In this document: one piece after another, positions 39,378 through 50,133 of the stretch | How positions within the stretch are numbered: the stretch's first letter is position 1 | How the letters are laid out: every line of letters begins with the position of its first letter | Assembly: GCF_004121075.1 (NCBI RefSeq) | Contig: NZ_RHLN01000010.1 | Location: 31,150 to 95,149 of the forward strand | From: Lutibacter sp. HS1-25 | GTDB lineage: Bacteria; Bacteroidota; Bacteroidia; Flavobacteriales; Flavobacteriaceae | DNA length: 64,000 nucleotides | Direction: 5' to 3' | Notes under the pieces: generated by a model | Told to the model about the DNA's origin: nothing | What the model saw: only the letters and a program-made list of their open reading frames with translations | Databases searched by the model: none | Program-made: the position numbers and the translations under genes

Positions 39378-39559
39378 GTATTTAAATTTAAAGAGATCAA
39401 TTGTAAATAAAATAAAGTCTAATGGTCTAAAGTATGTGGTTCTATAATTGTTTAATCATTTTATAGAATTACATGCTTTTCGAAATTTTGTTAGTTGGTC
39501 TTGCAAAATAAATGTATCAATTTTTCAAAAGAAATAGAAAATTAAATCCTTAAAGTAAT

Positions 39560-42500
39560 ATGAAAATTAACTTAAAAATTAAAGCCTGTTTAATAGTTGC
39601 ATTTGTATTTTTTTCAATGCAATGTTTTTCACAACGTACAGAAACTAACTTCAATAATAACTGGAGTTTTATTTTAGAAGACAACACGACATTTTCAGCA
39701 AAAGATTTTGATGCTAGTTCTTGGACAGTTTTAGATGTGCCACACGATTGGTCTTTTGAAAAAGGAGTGAGAGATGGAGGAGATCAAGGACAAGGTGGTG
39801 GCTATCACGATGGTGGTATTGGTTGGTATCGAAAATCGTTCAATGTAAAAAAAGAAAGCCTTTCAAAAATAAACTACATCAATTTTGATGGTGTTTATAT
39901 GAATAGTGAAGTTTGGATTAATGGCATTTATTTGGGTAAAAGACCTTATGGATACATAAGTTTTCGCTACGATATTTCTAAATATTTAAATGAAGGGCAA
40001 AATACCATTGCTGTAAGAGTAGACAATAGCTTAGAACCTTCAGCACGTTGGTATCACCCTTGTGGTATTTATGCTGCAGTGCGTTTAATTCAAGTTAATC
40101 CTTCGCACATTGCTCCAAATGGTGTATTTGTAACGACACCTAAAATTGAAAAATCACAAGCTACAGTATCTGTAAAAACTGCTTTTGTAAATGCTTCCGA
40201 AGGAAAAACGTGTAAGACAACTATTTTATCTTCTGAAGGAAAGGTTTTAAAAACAGCTACACAAAAAATAAAAGATTCTGAAAGTACTATAAATCTTGAA
40301 GTTGCAAACCCAAAATTATGGAGTCCAGAAACACCAAATTTATACAAAGTAATTACTCAACTAGTTGATGGTAAAAAAATAATTGACCAGGTTGAAACTA
40401 CGTTTGGATTTAAAACTGTAAAATGGGATACTAAAACTGGTTTTTGGCTAAATGGAGAAAATGTTAAATTAAAAGGTGTTTGCGAACATTGGGAAGGAGG
40501 ACCAGTAGGTGGTGCTTGGACAAAACCAATGTTGCGTTGGAAATTACAATCTTTAAAAGATATGGGTATCAATGCCATTCGTCCATCACACAACCCAACA
40601 CCTCCAATGTTTTATGACATTTGTGATGAAATTGGTTTACTGGTTATGGATGAAATTTTTGACGGTTGGCACAAAAAAGCCCCTCAAGATTATGGTGCGC
40701 AAGCTTTTGATGCATGGTGGCAACGCGATATGACTGAGTGGATTACAAGAGACCGCAACCATGCAAGTATTTTTGTTTGGAGTTTAGGAAATGAAACACA
40801 TAGTGATATTGCACCTGAATTGGTGAAATTAGGACGCAGTTTAGACAATACAAGACTGTTTACTTCAGGAGCTGGAAACTCTGAAGATATGGATATTATT
40901 GGGGTAAATGGAGGTTCTGAAACCCAATCGTTTTTAGAAAACAAAACTTTTGACAAGCCTTTTATCTCTACCGAAGCGCCACATACTTGGCAAACACGTG
41001 GGTATTATAGAACACAAACATGGTGGAGAGACAATGCCCTGCCAGGAACATACGAGTTACCAAATTTAACAGAAAAAGAGATTTTCTTTTATGAAGGTAT
41101 CAACCCTAAAAACTGGAAAAACAGAAAGCAATGTTTCAATTCTTCTTATGATAATGCGACTGTTAGAATTTCAGCGAGAAAAAATTGGGAAGTAATGCGT
41201 GACACGCCTTGGCATAGTGGGCATTTCCGCTGGACTGGTTTTGATTATTATGGTGAAGCTGGTTTGGTGCATGGAGGTTTGCCTTTTAATTTATTTATGG
41301 GTGGCGCATTGGATGTTGCTGGTTTTAAAAAGGACTTGTTCTATTTTTATCAAAGTCAATGGACAACAAAAACCATGCTGCATATGTTACCAAGTTGGAC
41401 GCATCCAAGAATGGAAAAAGGAACTGTGATTCCGGTTTGGGTATATTCTAATGCAGATGAGGTTGAATTATTTTTGAATGGAAAATCATTAGGAAAAGAC
41501 AAGCCAGGAACTGTTTGGAATGAAATGCAATGCGAATGGATGGTGCCTTATGAAGAAGGAAAGTTAGAAGCAGTAGCTTATGTTAAAGGAAAAGAAGTTA
41601 AAAGAACGGCATTTAATACAAGTGCACAGCCTTCAAAATTAAAAAATACAATTACAAAATTAGCAGCTGAAGATAGCTTTAGAGCTAGTTATATTTTAAC
41701 TTCAGAAGGTATTGATGCTAATGGAAACCTATTTCCTTACGCTGAAAATAAAGTGTATTACAATTTACAAGGCGATATTGAAAAAGTTTCTATTGAAAAT
41801 GGTAATCCTATCGATCCTACAAGCCGTACAAAAGCTGATTATAGAAGTCTGTTTTTTGGAAAAGTACGCTTGTTTTTAGAAGAAAAATCAGCAGCTAAAA
41901 ATGCTTCCATAATTACAGCTGCTATTTTAGGTGATAAAGCGTTGTACGTTTCAAACGAAATAAGTATTGATGCGCAGCAAATTGCTTTATTTGGAAAATC
42001 TAAATTTTCTGATTTTGAAATTTTATATACTGTAAACGGTGATAATCCAGCTACTTCAGGAATCGTTTATAAAAAACCATTTACAGTTTTAGATGGTACT
42101 ACTGTAAAAGCAGTGGTAAAACAAAACGGAAAAGTTGTTTTAACTATGGAAGAAACCTTTGGTAAAAACGAAGGGTTGTTTTGGGGTGATGAGCATTCCG
42201 CAGCAATGTGGGTAGGTAGAGGTGTTAATATTGCTGCAGAAGAAGGGATTCTTGAAGGTGATGCAGTAGTAAGTGATGCGGCACATCGTTATAAAGGAAG
42301 TGGATTTGTGCGATTTGATGGCAAAGAAGGTGCTATCACTTTTTATCAAGAAAATGATGGTGAAGCGGGTGATTATAGCATTCGTTTTAGATATATGCAC
42401 AACAATGAAGGTAAGTTGCACCCAATGAAATTATTTGTAAACGATGAATATATAAGAACTTTAGAATTTCCTTCAACAGGAGATTGGGAAAAAGAATGGA

Positions 42501-42604
42501 AATTTGTGCCAACAATTATAGTGTTAAAAGCAGGAGCAAATAATATAAAACTACAAACAAACGGTGAAAGCGGCCCTTATATTGACGAATTGTTTGTTGA
42601 TTAA
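39560..42604 (+). CDS. GH2-family beta-glycosidase with C-terminal carbohydrate-binding domains
   Basis: A 1014-residue exported protein (signal ends CFSQ). The GH2 N-terminal domain has VPHDWSFEKG and NFDGVYMNSEVWINGIYLG; the barrel carries acid/base Glu412 in SLGNETHSD and nucleophile Glu472 in ISTEAPHTW. Later domains include a DUF4982-like Ig domain (VWVYSNADEVELFLNGKSLG), a small beta domain with VNGDNPATSG (CHB_HEX_C-like) and a final CBM6/CBM35-like domain (about 880-1014). It is of the beta-galactosidase branch by pattern, and unrelated in detail to the GH2 at 33118. It follows the PL40-like lyase by 182 bases that contain no motif copy, so it is probably read from site 6. Specificity is not readable. 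Confidence 0.92.
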   Translation: MKINLKIKACLIVAFVFFSMQCFSQRTETNFNNNWSFILEDNTTFSAKDFDASSWTVLDVPHDWSFEKGVRDGGDQGQGGGYHDGGIGWYRKSFNVKKESLSKINYINFDGVYMNSEVWINGIYLGKRPYGYISFRYDISKYLNEGQNTIAVRVDNSLEPSARWYHPCGIYAAVRLIQVNPSHIAPNGVFVTTPKIEKSQATVSVKTAFVNASEGKTCKTTILSSEGKVLKTATQKIKDSESTINLEVANPKLWSPETPNLYKVITQLVDGKKIIDQVETTFGFKTVKWDTKTGFWLNGENVKLKGVCEHWEGGPVGGAWTKPMLRWKLQSLKDMGINAIRPSHNPTPPMFYDICDEIGLLVMDEIFDGWHKKAPQDYGAQAFDAWWQRDMTEWITRDRNHASIFVWSLGNETHSDIAPELVKLGRSLDNTRLFTSGAGNSEDMDIIGVNGGSETQSFLENKTFDKPFISTEAPHTWQTRGYYRTQTWWRDNALPGTYELPNLTEKEIFFYEGINPKNWKNRKQCFNSSYDNATVRISARKNWEVMRDTPWHSGHFRWTGFDYYGEAGLVHGGLPFNLFMGGALDVAGFKKDLFYFYQSQWTTKTMLHMLPSWTHPRMEKGTVIPVWVYSNADEVELFLNGKSLGKDKPGTVWNEMQCEWMVPYEEGKLEAVAYVKGKEVKRTAFNTSAQPSKLKNTITKLAAEDSFRASYILTSEGIDANGNLFPYAENKVYYNLQGDIEKVSIENGNPIDPTSRTKADYRSLFFGKVRLFLEEKSAAKNASIITAAILGDKALYVSNEISIDAQQIALFGKSKFSDFEILYTVNGDNPATSGIVYKKPFTVLDGTTVKAVVKQNGKVVLTMEETFGKNEGLFWGDEHSAAMWVGRGVNIAAEEGILEGDAVVSDAAHRYKGSGFVRFDGKEGAITFYQENDGEAGDYSIRFRYMHNNEGKLHPMKLFVNDEYIRTLEFPSTGDWEKEWKFVPTIIVLKAGANNIKLQTNGESGPYIDELFVD

Positions 42605-42614
42605 TTACTGAAGT

Positions 42615-45600
42615 ATGAAACAGACCATTTACAGCTTAATATTACTATTTTTTTGTTTTAGCATACAGGCTCAAAATTTAGGTGAAATAAATCTTGAAGA
42701 TAATTTTCAAAATCCACCTAACGAAGCAAAGGCAAGAACTTGGTGGCATTGGATTAGTGGAAATGTTTCAAAAATGGGAATTACGGCTGATTTAGAAGCA
42801 ATGAAATCAGTAGGAATTCAAGAAGCGCAATTGTTTAATGTGCATTTGGGTTTTCCTGAAGGTCCTGTAAAATATCTATCTGATGAATGGTTAGCGCTAT
42901 TTCATTTTTCAGCAAAAGAAGCAAAACGACTAGGATTAGAATTGACATTTCATAATGGTCCTGGTTGGTCTTCTTCTGGAGGTCCTTGGGTAACGCCAGA
43001 AAATGCGATGCAAACGGTGGTTTTTAGCGAGCTAACTGTAAAAGGTGGAAAACAATTTCATAGCAAATTACCCAAACCTATAACGAAGTTTGATTTTTAT
43101 AAAGATATAGCCATTGTAGCGTTTCCAAAACCAAAAGATTCTTTAAAAATTGATGGTTTAGATTATAAGATTTTATCAAATAGAATTAGAAATCATTTAT
43201 TGCCAGATACCAAAGTAATTCCTGAGTCTGCCATTGTAAAAAAAGAAAGCATTGTTAATATCACTTCTAAACTATCTAAAGAAGGTGTTTTAGAATGGAA
43301 TGTGCCAGAAGGTGAATGGGTTATTTTGCGAATTGGTCATACTGCAAACGGCGCAAAAAATAGACCTGCACCAGCTGGTGGTCAAGGTTTAGAGGTAGAT
43401 AAAATGTCTAAAACCGCTTTGGATAAATATTGGAATGCTGGTATTCAACCAATTCTAAATAAATTAGGCGATTTAGTTGGAACTACGGTTAATAATTGTT
43501 TAATTGATAGTTATGAGGTTGGTTCGCAAAACTGGACAACTGGTTTTGAAGATGAATTCAAAAAATTAAGAGGCTATAGTTTACTATCTTATTTGCCAAC
43601 ATTAGCAGGGTATTATGTAGATAGTGGCGAAATTACAGAACGTTTTCAATGGGATTTTAGAAGAACCATTGGCGATTTAATTGCTGAAAATTATTATGGT
43701 CATTTTGCAGAATTATGTCATAAAAACAACTTAAAATTTTCTGTAGAACCGTATTGGGGACCTTTTGATAATATGCAAGTAGGTGCCAAAGGAGATATTG
43801 TAATGTGCGAGTTTTGGAGTGGAGGTTATCCTTTTTTTGATTCTTCTAAATTTGTATCATCCATTGCACATTTAAATGGAAGTTCCATTGTTGGGGCAGA
43901 GTCTTTTACCGGAATTGGTGGTTGGGACAAACATCCTGCAACTATAAAATCTATTGGTGATAGAGCTTGGGCTGAAGGCATTACACGTTTTATTTTTCAT
44001 ACTTATGTGCATCAACCTTGGGATGTTGGCCCAGGAATCGCGCTAAGTTACCACGGTTTTGATTTTAATCGTTTAAATACCTGGTGGACACAAAGTAAAT
44101 CGTATTTAGATTATATAGCCAAATCACAATACTTATTACAACAAGGAAATAATGTTGCAGATGTGTTATTTTTCACGGGAGATTCTTCTCCAAATACTGC
44201 ATTTTTATTACCAGAACTTAAAAAATCGGGGTACGATTACGATTTAATTGGTGCGAATAAATTGGCTGAATTAAGTGTGAAGGATGGAAAAATAGTGACA
44301 AAATTTGGGGTTGCTTATGAAGTCTTATTACTGCCAGAAAGCGATTGGATAACAGCTAAAACCTTAAAAATAATAGCCTCATTGGTTGATAAAGGCGCAA
44401 AAGTGATTGGTGCAAAACCAACTCAATCTCCAAGTTTAACCAATTATCCACAAAACGATGCTTATATTAAAACCACAGCCCAAGCGCTTTGGGATAGTAA
44501 TTTGATTCAAGATATTTCTGTAGAAGACTTCCTAAATAATAACAAGATTTCTCAAGATTTTTCTATTGAAGAAGGAAATGCAACGGACATCAGTTTTATT
44601 CATAGAAAAACAGCAAATGAAGTTATTTATTTTATTGCCAATGCAAAAAAAGAAAGCACAACCTTTACAGCTCGTTTTAGAACATTGAACAAACAACCTG
44701 AATTGTGGAATTCGGAAACTGGAGAAATTAAAGAATTAGCGGTTTGGGAAACAAATGCCGACGGCACAACTAGCATTCCGTTAACTTTAGATAGTGAAGC
44801 TTCTGTTTTTGTTGTCTTTAGAGAGAATTTAGCAAGCGAAAGTCATATTGTAAAAGCGAATATGAGCTTAGAAAAACCCAAAGCAGTTCCTTTATCAAAT
44901 TTAAAAATAATAAAAGCTGAATATGGAAATTTCTTGCAAGAAGGTTTAATAGATATAACAGATAAAGTAGTTAAAGAAGTACATAATGGAAAGTTAAATT
45001 TTCAAATGTCTAGAGGTTTTTGCGACTGTGACCCAGCAATGGGCTATGTAAAAGAATTCCGATTAGCATATCAAATTGGTGATGAAATCAAATACCTTCA
45101 CGCAGAAGAAAGAGAGTTTATTACGATTGATGCAGGGAATAAAGAACTCAAAATAATTTCGGCAATATTTGGTAAATTTAAACCTGAAACTACAGGTGTA
45201 CCTAAAAACTTTGAAGCGTTTGATGTTACTGAAAAGATTAAAAAACAGGTGGCTTCTGAAATTTATAATATCAAAATTTCAGATGATTTAGTTGAAGGTA
45301 AACCCCTGAAAAACGAAAATAATTTCCTGAAAATTACCTTTGAAACAGATGGAAACACAAGAACTTCAATTATTTCTGAAGGAGAATTTTTAAATCTGGA
45401 TACATCTATTTCTTCCTCAGAAATTTACATAGAAAAGGGAAATACCATTTGGAAAACGCCTTTTTCTGGCACGCTGTCTTATGAAACGAATGTAGGAACT
45501 TCAAAAAATGTAAAAGTAAAAGTTCCAAAGCCAATAGTGCTTTCTGAAAATTGGGAAGTGACTTTCCCTTTACAAAATGGAACTTCAACAAAGAAAACAT

Positions 45601-46097
45601 ACCAAACATTAACCTCTTGGTCTAATGCTTCAGAAGAAGAAATTCAACATTTTTCAGGAACGGCTATTTATGAGAAAAACTTCAATTTGTCTAAAAAACA
45701 GGTGTCTAAAGAAAATGCTTTAGAATTAGATTTAGGAAGTGTAGGTATTGTGGCTGAAGTGATTGTAAATAACCAAAAAGTAGCCACACTTTGGAAAGCA
45801 CCTTTTAGAGTTGATATTACTGATTATGTAAAAAAAGGTTCAAATAATATAAAAATTAAGATTACCAATTTGTGGGTAAACCGATTGATTGGTGATGAAA
45901 ATTTATCATTAGACTACGAACGCAATGGAGAAAAAATGAAAAGTTTACCAGATTGGTTGCTAAATAACATAAAGCGCCCTTCAAAAAGAACAACTTTTGC
46001 CTCTTGGAAGCATTGGGATAAAAATGACAACTTATTGATGTCAGGACTTTTAGGGCCTGTAAAAATTAATGTGTTAGTTGTTAAAAAGTTAAAGTAA
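42615..46097 (+). CDS. GH106 alpha-L-rhamnosidase
   Basis: An 1160-residue exported protein (signal ends SIQAQ). The start of the mature protein, PPNEAKARTWWHWISGNVSK then GITADLEAMKSVGIQEAQLF, and LELTFHNGPGWSSSGGPWV are hallmarks of GH106. The catalytic barrel continues through NCLIDSYEVGSQNWT and GAESFTGIGGWDKHP with conserved Glu/Asp, and is followed by several beta-sandwich domains, the last with ELDLGSVGIVAEVIVNNQKV. Length is usual for the family. GH106 enzymes hydrolyse alpha-L-rhamnosides by inversion and need calcium. It is 10 bases after the GH2 gene and 19 bases before a sulfatase. It adds a third rhamnosidase of a different family to the locus. Confidence 0.94.
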   Translation: MKQTIYSLILLFFCFSIQAQNLGEINLEDNFQNPPNEAKARTWWHWISGNVSKMGITADLEAMKSVGIQEAQLFNVHLGFPEGPVKYLSDEWLALFHFSAKEAKRLGLELTFHNGPGWSSSGGPWVTPENAMQTVVFSELTVKGGKQFHSKLPKPITKFDFYKDIAIVAFPKPKDSLKIDGLDYKILSNRIRNHLLPDTKVIPESAIVKKESIVNITSKLSKEGVLEWNVPEGEWVILRIGHTANGAKNRPAPAGGQGLEVDKMSKTALDKYWNAGIQPILNKLGDLVGTTVNNCLIDSYEVGSQNWTTGFEDEFKKLRGYSLLSYLPTLAGYYVDSGEITERFQWDFRRTIGDLIAENYYGHFAELCHKNNLKFSVEPYWGPFDNMQVGAKGDIVMCEFWSGGYPFFDSSKFVSSIAHLNGSSIVGAESFTGIGGWDKHPATIKSIGDRAWAEGITRFIFHTYVHQPWDVGPGIALSYHGFDFNRLNTWWTQSKSYLDYIAKSQYLLQQGNNVADVLFFTGDSSPNTAFLLPELKKSGYDYDLIGANKLAELSVKDGKIVTKFGVAYEVLLLPESDWITAKTLKIIASLVDKGAKVIGAKPTQSPSLTNYPQNDAYIKTTAQALWDSNLIQDISVEDFLNNNKISQDFSIEEGNATDISFIHRKTANEVIYFIANAKKESTTFTARFRTLNKQPELWNSETGEIKELAVWETNADGTTSIPLTLDSEASVFVVFRENLASESHIVKANMSLEKPKAVPLSNLKIIKAEYGNFLQEGLIDITDKVVKEVHNGKLNFQMSRGFCDCDPAMGYVKEFRLAYQIGDEIKYLHAEEREFITIDAGNKELKIISAIFGKFKPETTGVPKNFEAFDVTEKIKKQVASEIYNIKISDDLVEGKPLKNENNFLKITFETDGNTRTSIISEGEFLNLDTSISSSEIYIEKGNTIWKTPFSGTLSYETNVGTSKNVKVKVPKPIVLSENWEVTFPLQNGTSTKKTYQTLTSWSNASEEEIQHFSGTAIYEKNFNLSKKQVSKENALELDLGSVGIVAEVIVNNQKVATLWKAPFRVDITDYVKKGSNNIKIKITNLWVNRLIGDENLSLDYERNGEKMKSLPDWLLNNIKRPSKRTTFASWKHWDKNDNLLMSGLLGPVKINVLVVKKLK

Positions 46098-46116
46098 AAT
46101 ATAAGTCTAAAAAAAC

Positions 46117-47637
46117 ATGAGAAAATTAAGTTATATATTTCTATTAATCCTTATTTCATCAACCTACGGAATTAAGGCGCAAACAAATGTTGTTAAACAA
46201 AACTCCAATAAACCCAACGTATTGTTTATTGCGGTTGACGATTTAAATACTTGGTTGGGTTGTTTAAATAATTATTCAAATACCAAAACACCAAACATTG
46301 ATAAATTGGCAGCTTCGGGTGTGTTGTTTTCAAATGCACATTGTCAAGCGCCGTTGTGTGGGCCTTCACGTGCTTCATTAATGACAGGTTTACGTCCGTC
46401 TTCAACAGGAATTTACGGAATGATTCCTGATGAAAAAATTCGTTCAGAAAATCCTGCAACAAAAGAAATTACATTTCTTCCAGAGTATTTTAAAAACAAT
46501 GGTTATTATACAATGGGAATAGGAAAATTGTTTCACGATCACGCTCCAGATGGCGTTTTTGATGAATCTGGGGGTAGAGTAAAAGGATTTGGACCTTTGC
46601 CAGAAAAACGCTTTGTGTGGGATGGTTTTGGAACTTCAGACAGAAAACAGTACGGTCGTACAAGTACTGATTGGGGTGCTTTTCCTGAAAGAGAAGATCA
46701 AATGCCAGATCATCAATCGGTAGATTGGACAATTGAACGTTTGAATAAAGATTATGACAAGCCGTTTTTTATGGGATTAGGATTTTTACGTCCGCACGTA
46801 CCTTTATACGTACCTCAAAAATGGTTTGATATGCACCCTATTGAAAGTATTCAAGTTGCACCGTATTTATCAGATGATTTAAAGGATGTACCACAAGTTG
46901 GGTTAGATATCAACGATTTACCTATGATGCCTTCAACAGAATGGGCCATAGAAAGTGGCGAATGGAAAAAAATTATTCAAGCTTATTTGGCCTGTGTAAG
47001 TTACGTGGATTATGAAATAGGACGTGTGATGGAAGCGCTTGAAAATAGTAAATATGCCAAAAACACCGTTATTGTATTGTGGTCTGATCACGGGTATCGT
47101 TTGGGTGAAAAAGGAACTTTTGCAAAACACGGATTATGGGATTCGGCAACAAAAGCGCCTTTGTTATTTGTAGCTCCAAATCTTCCAAAAGGAAAAATAA
47201 TAGATGCGCCGGTTGAAATGCTTTCAGTGTATCCTACACTTTTAGAGTTGTGTGGATTGTCATCTTATGAAAGAAACGAAGGCGTAAGTTTGGTTCAATC
47301 AATGTTAGCAAATAAACCAAATAAAAAAGCATATGCGTTAACAACTTATGGTATGAATAATCATTCGGTAAGTGCAGGAATTTACAGGTTTACGCAGTAT
47401 GAAGACGGATCACAAGAATTGTACAATCACAAAATTGACCCTAACGAATTTACCAACCTTGCTAAATTTCCTGAGTACAAAAGCGAAATTGAAAAGTTGA
47501 AAAAGTATTTTCCTAAAACAAATAAAATTTGGGACGCTAATTCATCATATACATTTCAACCTTATTTTGTAGCGCAAAAAGCAAGAACCAATGGTGCAGA
47601 TAGCAAACCATTAAAAGTTATTGGAGCAGATAAATAA
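46117..47637 (+). CDS. S1-family sulfatase, iduronate-2-sulfatase-like
   Basis: A 506-residue exported sulfatase (signal ends GIKAQ). [19 protein letters not shown], signature [15 protein letters not shown] (FGly precursor Cys81), GIGKLFHDHAPDG and VLWSDHGYRLGEKGTFAKH place it in the iduronate-2-sulfatase-like branch (S1_7 type). It sits 19 bases after the GH106 gene and 10 bases before the start of the second PL40-like lyase. It resembles the sulfatases at 18355 and 51600 more than the others in the locus. Confidence 0.93.
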   Translation: MRKLSYIFLLILISSTYGIKAQTNVVKQNSNKPNVLFIAVDDLNTWLGCLNNYSNTKTPNIDKLAASGVLFSNAHCQAPLCGPSRASLMTGLRPSSTGIYGMIPDEKIRSENPATKEITFLPEYFKNNGYYTMGIGKLFHDHAPDGVFDESGGRVKGFGPLPEKRFVWDGFGTSDRKQYGRTSTDWGAFPEREDQMPDHQSVDWTIERLNKDYDKPFFMGLGFLRPHVPLYVPQKWFDMHPIESIQVAPYLSDDLKDVPQVGLDINDLPMMPSTEWAIESGEWKKIIQAYLACVSYVDYEIGRVMEALENSKYAKNTVIVLWSDHGYRLGEKGTFAKHGLWDSATKAPLLFVAPNLPKGKIIDAPVEMLSVYPTLLELCGLSSYERNEGVSLVQSMLANKPNKKAYALTTYGMNNHSVSAGIYRFTQYEDGSQELYNHKIDPNEFTNLAKFPEYKSEIEKLKKYFPKTNKIWDANSSYTFQPYFVAQKARTNGADSKPLKVIGADK

Positions 47638-47647
47638 CAATTATAAA

Positions 47648-50116
47648 ATGATTAAAAAATTGAACCCCTTTTTTAAAGTACTATTGTTTTTAAACATATT
47701 ACTTATGCATTCGGCATTCGCACAATCGTTAAAACACCCAGTCATTTGGGTAACAGCAGAAGAGCGCGCAGGAATTCTTGAAAATGTTGAAAAATACGAT
47801 TGGGCAAAAGATCTTGTAAATCAATTGCATGAGCGTGTTGATCCGGCACTTAAAATACATGAAAAAAATCCGAATGCTATTTTAAATACAATACCTGATT
47901 TTGCCAAGCACGATCGTGAAAATTCTGAACAAAAAGCAGGACCTTTAGCGGCAGGGCATAATAAGGTTTTAGCACTTGCTTCAGAAGCAGGAATGTTATA
48001 TTATTTAACTCAGGAAGAAAAATATGCCCAATTTGCTGTGGATATTTTAGGGTATTATGTGGATGTAATTGCTCCTAAAACACCACAAACTACAACAATT
48101 TGTGGTTATGAGTTTTTTGATCCAAGAACCACATACGGACCATTTGCATTGACCTATGATTTTATTTACAATTATGTAAAGCAACCAAATGCAACGGTAT
48201 ATAATAAAGAAAAAGGTGTTAGAATTCCATTCGACAATGCAAAAGCACAAAAGGCAATTGCAAATGTTGTTGGTAATGTTTTACAAGAATATGGAAAACC
48301 AGATAAGCATGGTAAAATAGTTTCCAATCATCCAATATTAACCGCTACAGGAGCATTGTTTGGTATTTTATGTATTGAAGATGATGTTGAACGTAATCGT
48401 TTGTTTCATGTTTTTTGGGAAGAAGGAACTGCACATCAAAATTCATTCAAAAACACCATACTTCCTATGTTTGGTGAACAAGGAATTTGGCCTGAATCTT
48501 TGAGTTATAGTTTTATGTCTATTATAACATTGACCTTAAATATTGTAGATCGAGTGTATCCAGAAATGAATGTAACTAAGGATAACCAACATATTTTGAA
48601 TGGAAATTTTTTATTTGATTATTTAAGACATCCAAATAGAAAATTTGTTCGTTATGGCGATTCTAAAAGAAATAACGACAGTACTGAAGATCTTTACAGG
48701 TATACTTTAAGTATTGCTGAAAGAAGGGGTTATACATATTTGAAGCAAAAATCACAAATTGCATTAAGACAGGCTTATGATACCAAAGGTGGTTATCAAC
48801 CAAAACTTGATGATAATATTTTTAATAATTTTCAGCCACTAGACTTATTTTGGGGACAACCTATTCCTAAAAAAATTGAAGGAGGTATTAATTTTAACAA
48901 ACCTACTGTTATTATAAAACATGCAGGTGTTGCTTTGCAACGTAATTTTGTTGAAAAAGACAACCAAATATATGGGCTTTCTGGAATTATTGGAGGTGCT
49001 CACTATGTACATTCTCACCTAACAGGAATTTCTATGGAATTGTATGGTGCAGGTTATGTTATGAGCCCAAATGCTGGTTTGCCAGCTTCTGTAAAAGAAA
49101 GACAAATTCCGCTTCATGAAAATTATTTTAGATTGTATGCAGGGAATAATACCGTGGTTGTTAACGGTACATCGCATGGTTTAGATGAAGGTTCTTGGAA
49201 AGGAGGCGCGTATGTATGGCAAAATACAACTAAAAATATCGCTTCAGAACCTAAACATTTGGAAGATCCAATAAGTGAGAATTTTAGTTTTGCTACCCAA
49301 TTTTTAAAAGATGAAGTAAATAATTGTAATCAGGAACGTACCTTAAGCACTATTAGAACCAGTGATAAAACAGCCTATTATTTTGATATGTTTCGTTCAA
49401 AATCTTTAGATGAAAATAAATTTCACGATTATATTTACCACAATATTGGTGATGAAACAATCATAAAAAATGAAAAAGGACAAGTTTTAAGTCTTACAGA
49501 AACAGATCGTTATCAAAATGATATTGGAGATCCAGTGCAATCTCCGGGGTGGCGTTATTTTGAAAATACACAGGTTACGGAACCAACAAATAGTGCTGTT
49601 AAGGTTACTTTTAAAATAGCGTATGATGATAAATACATGCATATGTTAGTGCCAAAAGGTGTTGAAAGAGCATATACAAAAGCACTAACACCGCCAACAA
49701 GAGAAGCTGAAAATGGATATGTTACAAAGAAAACCCAGCTACTTGCTATCAGGCAAAATGGGGAAGCTTGGGATAAACCTTTTGTAGCTGTATTTGAGCC
49801 TTCAACAAAAAGCGAATCCAGTGTTCAGGGTATAGAACCTTTAATGGATGGCGCAAAAATTGTAGGTGCTAAAGTAGTTTCTAAAGTAGAAGCATTGACT
49901 ATTACAGATTATATTATTTCACAAGATAAGTCGGATGCAGTTTATGTAAATAAAGCCTTTAAATTAAATTTTGAAGGACGATTTGCTATTGTTCGTGTTG
50001 AAGAATCAAAAGGCAAGAAAACAACGAGTTTATATATTGGTGAAGGAAAAAAAATAAATTTTGAAGATCATAGTTTAGAAAGTGATTCTCAAAATAAAGC
50101 ATTTAAATCATTTTAA
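47648..50116 (+). CDS. Heparinase-fold polysaccharide lyase (PL40-like), catalytic unit only
   Basis: An 822-residue exported protein. The open frame extends upstream into the previous gene, but the ATG at 47648 gives a good signal peptide (ending SAFAQ) and is chosen. It is a close paralogue of the lyase at 35898 over its whole length: KHPVIWVTAEERAGIL, MFGEQGIWPESLSYSF, FVRYGDSKRN, GGAHYVHSHLTGISMELYGA and RTLSTIRTSDKTAYYFDMFR. It ends where the other continues into Ig, CBM6 and T9SS domains. Without these it should stay in the periplasm and act on imported oligosaccharides, while the longer one is secreted. PL40 assignment is inferred from fold and locus. Confidence 0.72.
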   Translation: MIKKLNPFFKVLLFLNILLMHSAFAQSLKHPVIWVTAEERAGILENVEKYDWAKDLVNQLHERVDPALKIHEKNPNAILNTIPDFAKHDRENSEQKAGPLAAGHNKVLALASEAGMLYYLTQEEKYAQFAVDILGYYVDVIAPKTPQTTTICGYEFFDPRTTYGPFALTYDFIYNYVKQPNATVYNKEKGVRIPFDNAKAQKAIANVVGNVLQEYGKPDKHGKIVSNHPILTATGALFGILCIEDDVERNRLFHVFWEEGTAHQNSFKNTILPMFGEQGIWPESLSYSFMSIITLTLNIVDRVYPEMNVTKDNQHILNGNFLFDYLRHPNRKFVRYGDSKRNNDSTEDLYRYTLSIAERRGYTYLKQKSQIALRQAYDTKGGYQPKLDDNIFNNFQPLDLFWGQPIPKKIEGGINFNKPTVIIKHAGVALQRNFVEKDNQIYGLSGIIGGAHYVHSHLTGISMELYGAGYVMSPNAGLPASVKERQIPLHENYFRLYAGNNTVVVNGTSHGLDEGSWKGGAYVWQNTTKNIASEPKHLEDPISENFSFATQFLKDEVNNCNQERTLSTIRTSDKTAYYFDMFRSKSLDENKFHDYIYHNIGDETIIKNEKGQVLSLTETDRYQNDIGDPVQSPGWRYFENTQVTEPTNSAVKVTFKIAYDDKYMHMLVPKGVERAYTKALTPPTREAENGYVTKKTQLLAIRQNGEAWDKPFVAVFEPSTKSESSVQGIEPLMDGAKIVGAKVVSKVEALTITDYIISQDKSDAVYVNKAFKLNFEGRFAIVRVEESKGKKTTSLYIGEGKKINFEDHSLESDSQNKAFKSF

Positions 50117-50133
50117 TTAAAAAAAAACTGAAA

